Part shown: piece after piece, positions 46,323 through 54,992 of the stretch
Position numbering within the stretch: position 1 is the stretch's first letter
Layout of the letters: every line of letters begins with the position of its first letter
NCBI GenBank assembly: GCA_965247065.1
Contig: CBDFGN010000005.1
Coordinates: 372,001-436,000, forward strand
Length of the DNA stretch: 64,000 nucleotides
Direction: 5' to 3'
DNA from: CBDFGN01 sp965247065
GTDB lineage: Bacteria > Bacteroidota > Bacteroidia > Cytophagales > Cyclobacteriaceae
The notes under the pieces: generated by a model
What the model was told of the DNA's origin: nothing
Seen by the model: only the letters and a program-made list of their open reading frames with translations
The model's database searches: none
Position numbers and translations under genes: made by a program

Positions 46323-46667
46323 TCACTGCGGTTTAGGGCGGGATAAATTAGGAAAATAGAACCCTATCAGGGCACCAATTAGGGGGAGTGAAAAATCGTC
46401 GCTCAGGTCAATCGTCCCAATTTGGATCACCATCAGGGCCCCGAAAGACGAGCCCATCAGGGTGTTCAATAATCTCACCATGTGGATCCTTGTTGAACTG
46501 CCAGCTTCCATCTCCTTGAAAATGGAGCCGACTCCCCATACACCCAAAACAGCGCCACTGGTAAAGACGAAACTTTCGCGAAAAGTTGCAAGCTCCACGG
46601 ACCATGTCCCTCCAAAACCAATGAGGAATCCGAATAAAAGTTGAAGTGCAATCGCTATATATATCAC
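46323..46667 (-). CDS. hypothetical small membrane protein
   Basis: 114 residues, helices at about 2-22, 32-48 and 66-82 and a last one near 88-105. The motif GFGGTWSVELATFRESFVFT is unassigned. It is flanked by gaps of about 100 and 260 bp and shows no neighbours of related function. The first 20 residues could also be an uncleaved signal anchor. Confidence 0.5.
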   Translation of the reverse strand: MIYIAIALQLLFGFLIGFGGTWSVELATFRESFVFTSGAVLGVWGVGSIFKEMEAGSSTRIHMVRLLNTLMGSSFGALMVIQIGTIDLSDDFSLPLIGALIGFYFPNLSRPKPQ

Positions 46668-46928
46668 AATTCTGTTCTTTTGCGCGTCAAGTTAATATAT
46701 AGGGCAAAGCGAATCATCGAAATTCCGGTATTTCATGAATAGTAATCCTGGTTATTCAAACGATTGTATTGGCCTATACAGGCTTTAGCCTGGGCGTTTC
46801 ACACGGGATATAGGTCAATTCGATGGGGGAATAAAAGCAGGTTGGGTGGGACTCTGAGATCTGGGGCGATGTGGTTGGAATAGCGAAGTTCCAAAAGTTG
46901 GGGATTACTTGAAGGCCCGGGATGTCGC
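46668..46928. other. 261-bp intergenic region, nothing recognised
   Basis: Neither strand shows a gene. The right end has a G-rich run (GGGGGAATAAAAGCAGGTTGGGTGGG) without clear secondary structure. Confidence 0.3.
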
Positions 46929-47402
46929 CTAATTTGACTTCAGATAGTCCTCCAATTCGGTGATAAAGTATTGCCCTTTGGCGACAAGCTGGGTTAGCGG
47001 CTTGTTGGCAGATTGTTTAAGAGTTCCGTCTTTTTTATAAAAATACTCCCGGGCCGTTTTTCGCCTGTCCTTCTGGTTGCTAACCCATAGTTCAACGGTC
47101 ATCGAATTATCATTGAGTTCAATGACCATATCGTGAGTAAAAAACACCCGTCTGTCGACAACGGTGCAGTCGTCGTAGTAGCTCGCTGCGATTCTACCGG
47201 GCGAGGCATCTGTAATGATTTCTTCAGGCGAAGTAAAATTGGTCCCGAACCAATCCCGTGTTTTCTGGTGGATTTTCTCTTTATTTCCTGGTATGTCCGC
47301 AAGCGTGCGCGTGTCGACCTTTATCCGCTCACCTTCAATTTCCTGAGCCGAAAGGGACTGCGAGGTCAAAGGCACGAGCATCAACAATGTCCAATATTTC
47401 AT
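46929..47402 (-). CDS. secreted protein, DUF4468-like
   Basis: 157 residues with signal peptide MKYWTLLMLVPLTSQSLSAQ. The single domain has the DUF4468 (TBP-like fold) pattern: IHQKTRDWFGTNF, EIITDASPGRIAASYYDD and a strand-rich middle (MVIELNDNSMTVELWVSN). The helical C-terminus ends ELEDYLKSN. Family match is by pattern only. Function unknown; such proteins are widely found as periplasmic accessory proteins in Bacteroidota. Confidence 0.6.
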   Translation of the reverse strand: MKYWTLLMLVPLTSQSLSAQEIEGERIKVDTRTLADIPGNKEKIHQKTRDWFGTNFTSPEEIITDASPGRIAASYYDDCTVVDRRVFFTHDMVIELNDNSMTVELWVSNQKDRRKTAREYFYKKDGTLKQSANKPLTQLVAKGQYFITELEDYLKSN

Positions 47403-47499
47403 ACAGAACCGCCTGTGATCATTTAAAGATCAGTAATTTACTTGATTTATGGTAAGAAACGCAGCCTTTAAGTCGATCGTTTAATCAGTCCTGAAAATA

Positions 47500-48468
47500 G
47501 TGTTGAGTTTCCCCTGGTACAATGAAATCAAAATAGCCCGAAATCGGATTCGGGCCTCCATAATAGAAACGCCTGTTTTGGAGTCGAAGGACCTTTCAAG
47601 CCGAAACGAGGGAAGGGTATTCCTTAAACTTGAGAATAAACAACGTACTGGATCCTTCAAAGTACGGGGTGCACTAAATAAGGTCCTATCGATGCCGGAG
47701 CTGGAAAGAGAGGCTGGTTTTGTTTGTGCATCCAGTGGAAATCATGGCCTGGGATTTGCCCATGCCATGAAGGCCACCAATAGTACCGGGACTATCTACT
47801 TGCCTTCAATTGCCGACCAATCTAAAGTAGAAAGGATATTGAGCTACGATGTAAAACTGGAGTTTTATGGTGATACAATGGTGGAGACCGAACAACACGC
47901 CCAAGAACAAGCACGGATTAGAAATCAAATTTGGATATCGCCTTATAACGATCCGCTGGTTATAGCAGGACAGGGAACGGTGGGTATGGAAATTACTGAG
48001 CAGTTGAACGAAATAGATTGCGTACTTGCTTGTGTGGGTGGAGGAGGGTTAATGTCAGGCCTGGCCTTATGGATCAAAAAGAAGAATCCCAAAGTGAAAA
48101 TGATTGCCTGCTTACCAGAGAACTCCCCAGAACTTTATTTAAGCGTCAAAAAGGGTGAAATCATAGTTCTGGAGAAACCTAAAGAAACCTTGTCAGACGG
48201 CTCATCTGGTGGATTGGAGCCTGGCGCGATCACCTTTGATCTCTGCCGCCAATTGATTGATGATTACATTCTCGTTAATGAGGATGAAATAGCCAAGGCA
48301 ATAAAGCTCATGTTCGAGTCCTATAACAAAATAATTGAGGGATCCGCTGGAGTTGCATTAAGTGCATTTCTGAAACATCCTGATCAATTCCGTCATAAGA
48401 ATGTTGCGATCGTTCTTTGCGGCGGTAACATTTCCGGGAAGAAGCTTAGGACAATTTTGCGATCTTAA
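47500..48468 (+). CDS. threonine dehydratase/serine racemase-like PLP enzyme
   Basis: 322 residues of the fold-type II PLP family. Lys54 in GSFKVRGALN holds the cofactor; SSGNHG and GGGGLMSGLAL bind phosphate and substrate; GSSGGLEPGAITF and LCGGNISG close the pocket. No C-terminal ACT domain, so it is the catabolic or racemase-like type. The start is GTG or the next-codon TTG, as no ATG is near. Divergent from the DUF4468-like gene. Confidence 0.85.
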   Translation: MLSFPWYNEIKIARNRIRASIIETPVLESKDLSSRNEGRVFLKLENKQRTGSFKVRGALNKVLSMPELEREAGFVCASSGNHGLGFAHAMKATNSTGTIYLPSIADQSKVERILSYDVKLEFYGDTMVETEQHAQEQARIRNQIWISPYNDPLVIAGQGTVGMEITEQLNEIDCVLACVGGGGLMSGLALWIKKKNPKVKMIACLPENSPELYLSVKKGEIIVLEKPKETLSDGSSGGLEPGAITFDLCRQLIDDYILVNEDEIAKAIKLMFESYNKIIEGSAGVALSAFLKHPDQFRHKNVAIVLCGGNISGKKLRTILRS

Positions 48469-48497
48469 TGAGCCAATTCAGATCTCCGGGGACTGGG

Positions 48498-49363
48498 TCA
48501 GTTGGCCTCTTGTATGAAATCATCCACTATCGAATTAACCTTCTCTGGTATCTCATGATGGATCCAGTGAGTGGCTTCCTCAAAAAAAACAAGCTCAGCC
48601 TGCTTGCACAACTCAATGCTGGGTCCAGCCATTTCATGACCTAAAAAGAGGTCTTTCTTGCCCCAGATAAGTAAGGTTGGAACCGTAACTCGAATACTTT
48701 CCAGTCGCGATAGCTTGGTTCGCGTCAGGGCCCGATACCAATTAAGCATGGCTGTCAAGGCTCCTGGCTGACTCCATGCTTCTTTATACTCCTCCATATC
48801 ACTTTGGCTGAATGTTCCTTCAATACTTGATTTATTCAACATGGCTTCTAATCTCTCGAAATTGTTTCTTTTGAGTCTAAGCTCCGGTAACCAAGGAAAC
48901 TGAAAGAATAACATGTACCGGCTTTTTCTGCGCTGTATCTTGTTTTTTCGAACATAAGATTTCATCACGACGGGATGGGCCATGTTCAGAACCACCATCT
49001 TGTTGATTTTTTGTGGGTATTTAAGGCTCACCAGGCCACGGCTCCCCCCCAGTCATGGGCGACGATAGTTGCCTTTTCATGGCCTGATTCCTCAATCACT
49101 CCCACCATGTCTTCGGCAAGAACGTCCAAATTATAGGCGGAGATCTTCTTTGGCTTGTCAGATAGATTATATCCCCTTTGGTCCGGAACTACCACATGGT
49201 ATTCCTTTTGGGCGAAGAATGGGATCTGATGCTTCCAGCCGAGCCAGAATTCCGGAAACCCGTGCATGAATAGCAGAAGCTCCCCCTTATCGTTTCCGGC
49301 CTCTGCAAGATGCATATGAATGCCGTTAGTATAAATACTGCGACTCGAAACGGGAAGCTTCAT
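48498..49363 (-). pseudogene. alpha/beta hydrolase, epoxide-hydrolase-like, frameshifted
   Basis: The 5' part ends HDWGGAVAW at TGA (about 49030), the 3' part starts SLKYPQKINKMVVLNMAHP in the next frame; together they make an ordinary epoxide-hydrolase-type fold. Catalytic nucleophile Asp (HDWGG), oxyanion HGFPE, the ring-opening Tyr in NWYRAL, Asp in KKDLFLG and His in THWIHHE are all retained. The bases between W and S should encode two residues (WL in relatives), so one or four bases are missing at 49028-49033. Functional if corrected. Confidence 0.85.
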
Positions 49364-49726
49364 GCGGAAAGCGTTTTGTCAAGCAAGTTAAATCCCAACC
49401 GCACCGGTTCAGAGTTTGAAATATCCAAGAGAATTTTCTGCGGTTCGGCTGTATGACATTGTCTCTTGAAACCCAAAATAACAATTTTCAGATAGGTACC
49501 AGCGCAAACCACTGCTGTTCTTCATCAAACCTCATGGACTTGAAAGCAGCCCCTGCCAAATGCCACATTCACATCCTTGAAATGCAGGTTGACCAGCTAG
49601 TAGCTCAGCGTCAATTCGATTAAGAACCCTTTTGGTGATTACGATTGTAATTAACAAGCTTTCCGCATAAATTAAGCTCCATGCCGGCTGGTTTTGGCCA
49701 GCCCATTTGCTTTAATAACCTAATTA
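49364..49726. other. 363-bp intergenic region
   Basis: Upstream of the gamma-glutamyltransferase. It contains a short hairpin GGCTGG-TTTTGG-CCAGCC at about 49685-49702 and short coding-like words on the minus strand (RFDEEQQWFALVPI) that may be an old gene scrap. No gene was identified. Confidence 0.3.
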
Positions 49727-51445
49727 ATGTTAATGAGTGGTTTCAACAAACGAACGGTTGTCTCAATTGCATTATTGATCCTACCAGTCAAACTCAGCTG
49801 GACAGTCGCGGATCGTACCCCGGTATATGCTCGAAGCGGCATGGTCGTTACCGCATCCATGATTGCTTCGGAAATTGGTCGCGATGTGCTTAAGAGGGGG
49901 GGTAATGCTGTGGATGCCGCGGTTGCTACGGCCTTCGCGCTGGCGGTAACCTGGCCCATAGCTGGGAATATTGGAGGTGGTGGCTTTTTGGTTTTCATGA
50001 ATTCTGAGGGGCAGGTGACGACCTTTGATTTCCGAGAGAAGGCCCCTTTGGCTGCGACGAGAGATATGTTCGTCAATCAAAATGGCCAGATCCGGAATAA
50101 TTCAAATCATGATGGGTTGTTGGCCGTAGGTGTTCCGGGCACCGTAGCAGGATTATTTCGAGCCCATCAGAAATACGGGACCCAGGCGTGGTTCAATTTG
50201 GTAGATCCTGCAGTAAAACTGGCCCGGGATGGGTTTCCTTTACCATGGAGTGTCTATCATCACCTTGATCAATTTCTGGAAAGGCGGTTGGAGGAATATT
50301 CTTCCACCGCAACGAAAATGTTGAAGAAGAACGGTTCCCGTTACCAACCAGGTGAATTGTGGACCCAGCCGGACCTTGCCGAAACGTTAACCCGGATAAG
50401 GGATCAGGGTGAAGAGGGCTTTTACAAGGGCAAAACTGCGCAAATTTTGAGCGCATTTATGAGCGCCAACGGCGGCATTATTAGCGAGCGGGATCTGCTC
50501 GCATATGACGCAGTGGAACGGGAGCCGGTAATAGGATCTTACCGTGGATTCGAAGTCTATTCAATGCCTCCGCCAAGTTCCGGGGGCGTAGCATTATTGG
50601 AAATACTTAACGTACTGGAAGGCTATAATCTTGACAGCCTGGGCCACAACTCGGCACGATACATACATATCCTAGCGGAAACTATGCGCCGCGCCTTTGC
50701 CGACAGGGCTGAGTTCATGGGGGATCCTGATTTTAATCCAAACGCCCCTGTGGCCAGATTAATCTCCAAAGAGTACGGCCAAATGGTTCGCAATCAAATC
50801 AACCCGGATACGGCGTCCAAAAGCGACATAGGTACTTTCTCTGATTGGGTAGAAGGCGAGAATACCACCCATTTCTCGATATATGATACCTACGGCAATG
50901 CTGTGTCGATGACCTTTACGTTGGAATATCCCTATGGCACCGGTATCGTTGCGGAAGGATTAGGATTCTTCCTGAACAACGAAATGGGTGATTTTAACCC
51001 CATTCCGGGCCTGACCAATAAGGAAGGACTAATTGGAACCGGGCCAAACCTGATTGAACCGGGCAAAAGAATGCTTTCAAGCATGACACCTACCATCCTT
51101 GCTAAGGATGGCAAGCCGTTCTTGATCATTGGAAGCCCTGGCGGACGAACCATCATCAACACAGTTTTGCAAGTTTCCGTCAACGTGCTGGACCATGGGA
51201 TGAATATAGCCCAAGCAATTGATGCTGGCCGGATACACCATCAATGGTTTCCGGATCAAATCCTCTATGAGCAATGGTCCATTTCCCCAGACACCAAATA
51301 TTTGCTGGAAAGTATGGGCCACAGAATGGTAGCCCAAAATAGAAGCCAGGGTCGGGCGATGGGCATTTATATCGACCTTGTGAATGGACTGATTTCGGGA
51401 GCAGCGGATTCCAGAAGTCCGGACGGGGGAGCTGCCGGTTATTAG
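49727..51445 (+). CDS. ggt: gamma-glutamyltransferase
   Basis: 572-residue Ntn-hydrolase proenzyme. Signal peptide-like N-terminus (about 10-28), large-subunit NAVDAAVATAFALAV and GNIGGGGFLVF, and the processing site NTTHFSIYDTYGNAVS with nucleophile Thr380. The C-terminal PLSSMTPTI equivalent (RMLSSMTPTI) and GSPGGRTIINTVLQV are conserved. It cleaves gamma-glutamyl bonds, mainly of glutathione, in the periplasm. Start ATG 49727; an ATG at 49733 is equally good. Confidence 0.95.
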   Translation: MLMSGFNKRTVVSIALLILPVKLSWTVADRTPVYARSGMVVTASMIASEIGRDVLKRGGNAVDAAVATAFALAVTWPIAGNIGGGGFLVFMNSEGQVTTFDFREKAPLAATRDMFVNQNGQIRNNSNHDGLLAVGVPGTVAGLFRAHQKYGTQAWFNLVDPAVKLARDGFPLPWSVYHHLDQFLERRLEEYSSTATKMLKKNGSRYQPGELWTQPDLAETLTRIRDQGEEGFYKGKTAQILSAFMSANGGIISERDLLAYDAVEREPVIGSYRGFEVYSMPPPSSGGVALLEILNVLEGYNLDSLGHNSARYIHILAETMRRAFADRAEFMGDPDFNPNAPVARLISKEYGQMVRNQINPDTASKSDIGTFSDWVEGENTTHFSIYDTYGNAVSMTFTLEYPYGTGIVAEGLGFFLNNEMGDFNPIPGLTNKEGLIGTGPNLIEPGKRMLSSMTPTILAKDGKPFLIIGSPGGRTIINTVLQVSVNVLDHGMNIAQAIDAGRIHHQWFPDQILYEQWSISPDTKYLLESMGHRMVAQNRSQGRAMGIYIDLVNGLISGAADSRSPDGGAAGY

Positions 51446-51524
51446 AAAGCCGTCAGCTTTCAGGGTGTTTGGGCAATGATTCACAGCTTTTTGGGTTATT
51501 TTATTATAAGCAAAGCGGAGGCGC

Positions 51525-51902
51525 ATGAAATGTCTGGTTTTTATTCTGGGTTTCTCCAGTTTGATCCTAGTTGTTAGAGGTCAGGATGTGGTCCCCAATT
51601 CCCGAAATCCGGGGGCATCAGCCATTGCGTCGGAGATCGCAGCTCAACAGCAGAAGCCGCACAAATTCAATTGGTGGGCTGCAAAAAGGAAACTTGCCCT
51701 AAGGCAAAACAAGGGCAAACAAGCATTTCGGAATTATCATCAAGAATTGGAACAGGAGCAAATTGCCTATCACAAACGAATGATCTATCAAATCAAGCAG
51801 GCCAGAAAGCTTCAGCGCAAGCATCGCCAAAGAAGATATTCTAGCCCCAATCATTGCTATCCCTCTGGAAAGCCTAGGTGGAAAAGGAAAAACTTTAGAT
51901 AG
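51525..51902 (+). CDS. small secreted basic protein of unknown function
   Basis: 125 residues: a signal peptide (about 1-19, ending VVRG) then a linker and a strongly basic helical region with many Lys, Arg, Gln and aromatic residues (HKFNWWAAKRKLALRQNKGK, ARKLQRKHRQRRYS) to a basic C-terminus. The mature protein may bind an anionic partner such as nucleic acid, LPS or cell wall; that is inference from charge. No homologous family was recognised. Confidence 0.5.
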   Translation: MKCLVFILGFSSLILVVRGQDVVPNSRNPGASAIASEIAAQQQKPHKFNWWAAKRKLALRQNKGKQAFRNYHQELEQEQIAYHKRMIYQIKQARKLQRKHRQRRYSSPNHCYPSGKPRWKRKNFR

Positions 51903-51975
51903 ATATTTTGCCTTGATTGCTTTGACATCCTGAATGTCTGGATTGGGATGGCAGAGCGCCAGTACAATTACTCCT

Positions 51976-51981
51976 TAATTA
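51976..51981. repeat. 6-bp target-site duplication (left) of IS982-family element
   Basis: TAATTA directly before the element, repeated at 53013-53018 directly after it. The palindromic sequence cannot itself show orientation. Confidence 0.75.
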
Positions 51982-53012
51982 ACGTGAGTTCGACAATAAG
52001 GAATGATTAAAGAGCGAGAAAGAGTTGACCGGTGTCCTGGTAGTTCAATTTGATTGAGGGCTTTTTTTCGCAAAAGTTGTAAGCGATTAAAGCCGAGAAA
52101 AGGTTGGTAAGGAAATTAGTTGGGCTCCTGTGCCTGGAGTGTTCAATCTGGAAGATGTTTTTAAGTTGATCAATGATAGTCTCACAAATAGCCCTTTTAC
52201 GGAGCATTATAGCATCCATGATGGGGGTTAAGGATGAGGACTTCATATTGCGTTTGAGTTTGGTTATCAGATGGACTCCGCGGAAGAACAGATTTTTAAA
52301 AAGTTCCTTACTGATGTAGCCTTTATCACCAAAGAGCTTTCCGAATAATTTCTTAATAAACCGTTCAATTTTAAGAGGCTTTCTGTCATCCACATTGCCC
52401 GGTGTGAGCATAAAATCGATGATTTCACCCGTATCAGCAGTGATAAGATGGAGCTTAAACCCGTAGAACCATCCGATGGAACAATGGCCTCTTTTAGCTA
52501 ACCCTTCAAATACTTTATGGTTATGGATCCGTCTGTTATGACAGACCCTTAACGGAGTGCTGTCTATAAAACTTATACCTGTACACTGTCCAGTCCCTTG
52601 TGTTTTCAGATAAATAGCCATTGGCAGAAGACTTCCACTACAAAGTTCTACCATTCGGTTATAGCTTACCACATCAGGAAAGAAGGAGCGCAAGTGGCCA
52701 CAAACGTATGTGTTGTAAAAGGTCTTGAAATTTCGATATCCTGAGATCTGGAACAAGACCTGTATAGTCATTACTTCGGATAAAGAAAGCTTACCAGGTT
52801 TGTTGCGCTTTTTACTTCCCAGCAATCTTTTTTCCAATTTTGGGACAAAATCCAGACAAAAATCGTCAATGGAACAAAAAATTTCAGTAATTTTAGTAGC
52901 AGTTAACATAGGCAGAAATATTAGTTATTTTGTTGATTGTCAATGACTTAATATACTAATTTTCTGCCTTTTTTCTATCAATAAACTACTCTATTTTATA
53001 TCGAACTCACGT
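51982..53012 (-). mobile_element. complete IS982-family insertion sequence, 1031 bp
   Basis: Perfect 12-bp terminal inverted repeats: ACGTGAGTTCGA at 51982-51993 and its complement TCGAACTCACGT at 53001-53012. The 6-bp direct repeat TAATTA lies on both sides (51976-51981, 53013-53018). It carries one transposase frame. It inserted in the last codons of a DUF2306-like gene. Confidence 0.9.
52007..52909 (-). CDS. IS982-family transposase
   Basis: 300 residues, DDE type: SFIDSTPLRVCHNRRI (first Asp), VDDRKPLKIERF and GDKGYISKELFKN (second Asp), and later RKRAICETIIDQLKN (Glu), as in IS982/IS4-like enzymes. Start ATG 52909, stop within 30 bp of the left end. The frame is intact, so the element may be mobile. 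Confidence 0.95.
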   Translation of the reverse strand: MLTATKITEIFCSIDDFCLDFVPKLEKRLLGSKKRNKPGKLSLSEVMTIQVLFQISGYRNFKTFYNTYVCGHLRSFFPDVVSYNRMVELCSGSLLPMAIYLKTQGTGQCTGISFIDSTPLRVCHNRRIHNHKVFEGLAKRGHCSIGWFYGFKLHLITADTGEIIDFMLTPGNVDDRKPLKIERFIKKLFGKLFGDKGYISKELFKNLFFRGVHLITKLKRNMKSSSLTPIMDAIMLRKRAICETIIDQLKNIFQIEHSRHRSPTNFLTNLFSALIAYNFCEKKPSIKLNYQDTGQLFLAL

Positions 53013-53018
53013 TAATTA
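53013..53018. repeat. 6-bp target-site duplication (right) of IS982-family element
   Basis: TAATTA directly after the element, matching 51976-51981. Confidence 0.75.
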
Positions 53019-53251
53019 GTTGTTTGCTAATCACCCATGCAGCGACGATAATGTTTGGAACCCAACAAAACCAGGCTACTGCCAAATAGGCTTCATTTAA
53101 ATTTACTCCCATTGTCATAATAAACAGGGGTAACCAAATTCGAAGGGTAACTGCTGTGATAGACCGCAAAGTATGAAAAGGCATAAACGGCCACGCCGAT
53201 TGCCATGACACCGATCAGTACCTGTGGTAAGGATCGCAGCACGCGGACCAT
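53013..53251 (-). pseudogene. DUF2306-like membrane protein, internally deleted and cut by IS982
   Basis: From ATG 53251: MVRVLRSLPQVLIGVMAIGV, AVYAFSYFAVY, the first helix of a DUF2306 protein; then in another frame TLRIWLPLFIMTMGVNLNEA and YLAVAWFCWVPNIIVAAWV, the family's C-terminus. The middle, about 150 residues by family length, and the frame are lost. The C-terminus ISKQLI reads into the IS as NVSSI-stop; joining the flanks without the element gives QLIKE-stop (TAA at 51968-51970), so only the last two codons were beyond the insertion. Confidence 0.65.
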
Positions 53252-53300
53252 GCCCCAAAATATCAAGAATGGACCTCCGGACCAAGTTGAACAGAAATTT

Positions 53301-53717
53301 CTATCCGTTCTGGTTTTGGTGGTGAGACCTGTTCAGCGCACCCAGCATAATTCCGAACAAACTAAATTGGACTAAGCCGGCCAGGCCCTCAACTATAATC
53401 CAATTTGGAATGGAGGGGGCATTGTATTTTGAAGGTTCCACAACCGTAATGTACCCTACCAGGAAAATCCCCATCAGGATACCGAAGCTCCATCCCCGAA
53501 GGATAGGTCCAGGGGTTGACGGTTGATAAAAAGGATACAGGTATGACAGGATGATCCCCTGAATGATCATTGTAATTATACCCAGTTCCATAACCGGTTC
53601 GGGTCTTAGAAACCCGATTCCCGCATAATGATCCACGTTGATCACAAAGTGCGATACCGCCTGGACTATGAAAGTGATGAGAACAAAACTTACCGTCCCC
53701 AGAATTAATTGTTTCAT
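53301..53717 (-). CDS. hypothetical membrane protein, likely HxlR target
   Basis: 138 residues, four helices (about 5-25, 45-63, 74-94, 109-131). Motifs HFVINVDHYAGIGFLRPEPV and RGWSFGILMGIFLVGYI are not assigned to a known family. It is divergent from the HxlR-family gene with a 100-bp gap holding two operator-like palindromes, which suggests control by it. The DUF2306 remnant lies just downstream. Confidence 0.65.
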   Translation of the reverse strand: MKQLILGTVSFVLITFIVQAVSHFVINVDHYAGIGFLRPEPVMELGIITMIIQGIILSYLYPFYQPSTPGPILRGWSFGILMGIFLVGYITVVEPSKYNAPSIPNWIIVEGLAGLVQFSLFGIMLGALNRSHHQNQNG

Positions 53718-53746
53718 TTCGAATGTTTTTTCAGATCTAACTAATT

Positions 53747-53763
53747 ACTTGTAATTTGCAAGT
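53747..53763. promoter_or_regulatory. operator-like palindrome 1 in the HxlR divergon
   Basis: ACTTG-7-CAAGT, in the context TTACTTGTAATTTGCAAGTGA, 30 bp upstream of the minus-strand membrane gene start. A second copy follows at 53785. Confidence 0.6.
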
Positions 53764-53784
53764 GATTGTAATGTTAGAAATTTT

Positions 53785-53801
53785 ACTTGTATAATGCAAG
53801 T
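53785..53801. promoter_or_regulatory. operator-like palindrome 2 in the HxlR divergon
   Basis: ACTTG-7-CAAGT in TTACTTGTATAATGCAAGTGA, nearly identical to the first and 38 bp from it centre to centre. It overlaps a TATAAT-like box, so binding would block the promoter of the HxlR gene. Confidence 0.6.
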
Positions 53802-53817
53802 GATAAATATATTGAAA

Positions 53818-54288
53818 ATGAAATCCTATTCAAGCAGTAGATCCAACTGTCCTATAAACTTCGGTCTTGAGATATTTGGCGACCGCTGGACCCTACTTAT
53901 AGTTCGCGACTTGATGTTCAAGGGTAAGCGTTATTATGGGGACTTTCTGGAGGGAGAGGAAAGCATATCCACCAACATATTGGCCGACCGGCTCCAAATT
54001 TTGGAATCTTCGGGAATTATTATTCGGATTGAAGACCCGGCTAATCGCCGAAAAGTGATATACACTCTAGCGCCCAAAGGGATCGATCTTATGCCCATGT
54101 TAGTTGAACTCATTGTATGGAGCCACAGGCATGATCCTGAAAGTGCGGCGTCGAAGGTATTTGTTAAAAGGGCTGGCCAGGACCGGGAAAGCTTGATCGC
54201 CACAATTTCAGGGCCATTACACTTGGCCTTCAAGGAGCCAAAAAGCGCTGAAAAACGAGTCGGATCTACTCCTGATCAAGTTCCCTGA
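53818..54288 (+). CDS. HxlR family transcriptional regulator
   Basis: About 156 residues from ATG 53818. An ATG at 53794 lies inside the second palindrome and is rejected. Winged-helix HxlR pattern: CPINFGLEIFGDRWTLLIVR, FLEGEESISTNILADRLQIL and YTLAPKGIDLMPML. These regulators often sense thiol or aldehyde stress and control the divergent gene. The C-terminal 40 residues go beyond the family core. It converges with yjbR, overlapping by 23 bp. Confidence 0.88.
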   Translation: MKSYSSSRSNCPINFGLEIFGDRWTLLIVRDLMFKGKRYYGDFLEGEESISTNILADRLQILESSGIIIRIEDPANRRKVIYTLAPKGIDLMPMLVELIVWSHRHDPESAASKVFVKRAGQDRESLIATISGPLHLAFKEPKSAEKRVGSTPDQVP

Positions 54289-54613
54289 GAATCTTTTTGG
54301 ACAATTTGCTCTTCACCATCCTGTAGGATTGACTAACGTAATGTTTCCATTCGCGCCGGCCAAGCTGATCGGCGTCTTGGACTGATACCCATTTGTACCG
54401 TGCAAGATACGGGGCCGGGATAATTCCAGGAGAGGTGGTCAATTGATCAAACTCATTGTCCTGAACCTTAAATGATGCCTTTACCGGCCCTTCCAGGGAA
54501 CTAACACAAAACATTTTACCGCCAACGGAAAAACAAAGGTCATCTTCCCATTTTATGTCCTCGGTAACGTGAGGCAAAGAAAGGCACAGTTGTCGCAATT
54601 CTTCAATGTTCAT
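54266..54613 (-). CDS. MmcQ/YjbR family protein
   Basis: About 115 residues from ATG 54613 (MNIEELRQLCLSL); an upstream ATG at 54661 adds an atypical 16 residues. Shows LPHVTEDIKWEDDLCFSVGG, KMFCVSSLEG and KWVSVQDADQLGRREWKHYV, the YjbR DNA-binding-like fold. Function unknown. Confidence 0.8.
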   Translation of the reverse strand: MNIEELRQLCLSLPHVTEDIKWEDDLCFSVGGKMFCVSSLEGPVKASFKVQDNEFDQLTTSPGIIPAPYLARYKWVSVQDADQLGRREWKHYVSQSYRMVKSKLSKKILRELDQE

Positions 54614-54661
54614 TATCCCTTTTGGCTTTGTGTTACATTCATTTAGGTCGATTTTAATCAA

Positions 54662-54992
54662 TCAAAATCTGAATCTCCAACCTTTGTTTCAGTGCTTATA
54701 CAACAAGATGCAAGCAGAAATCTTAAACAACAAATGCCAACAGCCTCATCTGTGATGAGGACAGTTTGAGATTTTTGATTTCCCATTTACTTACGATTTA
54801 TGAAATTGAGCTTATGATTTACTTTCTAGTGGAAATCTTAGGCTTCAGAAAAGAGGAACGTCACAGATTGTAGAGCTATAGGCTGCTAATAAACTGATCG
54901 AGAATGAATATCCCTGAACCTAGTAACACAAGTTTCAATGCGTAATAGAACCCTGCCAATTCCTGCCCTTGCGAGATTCGGGAAAGCAGAAT
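54662..54992. other. 331-bp region between minus-strand genes, with a hairpin
   Basis: A perfect 7-bp stem, CCTCATC-TGT-GATGAGG, lies at 54744-54760, but a T-run is lacking. The first part, 54876-54992, reads in frame after the stop of the adjacent membrane protein (ILLSRISQGQELAGFYYALK, then FILDQF) to TAG 54876, so may be its lost C-terminus. Confidence 0.4.
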
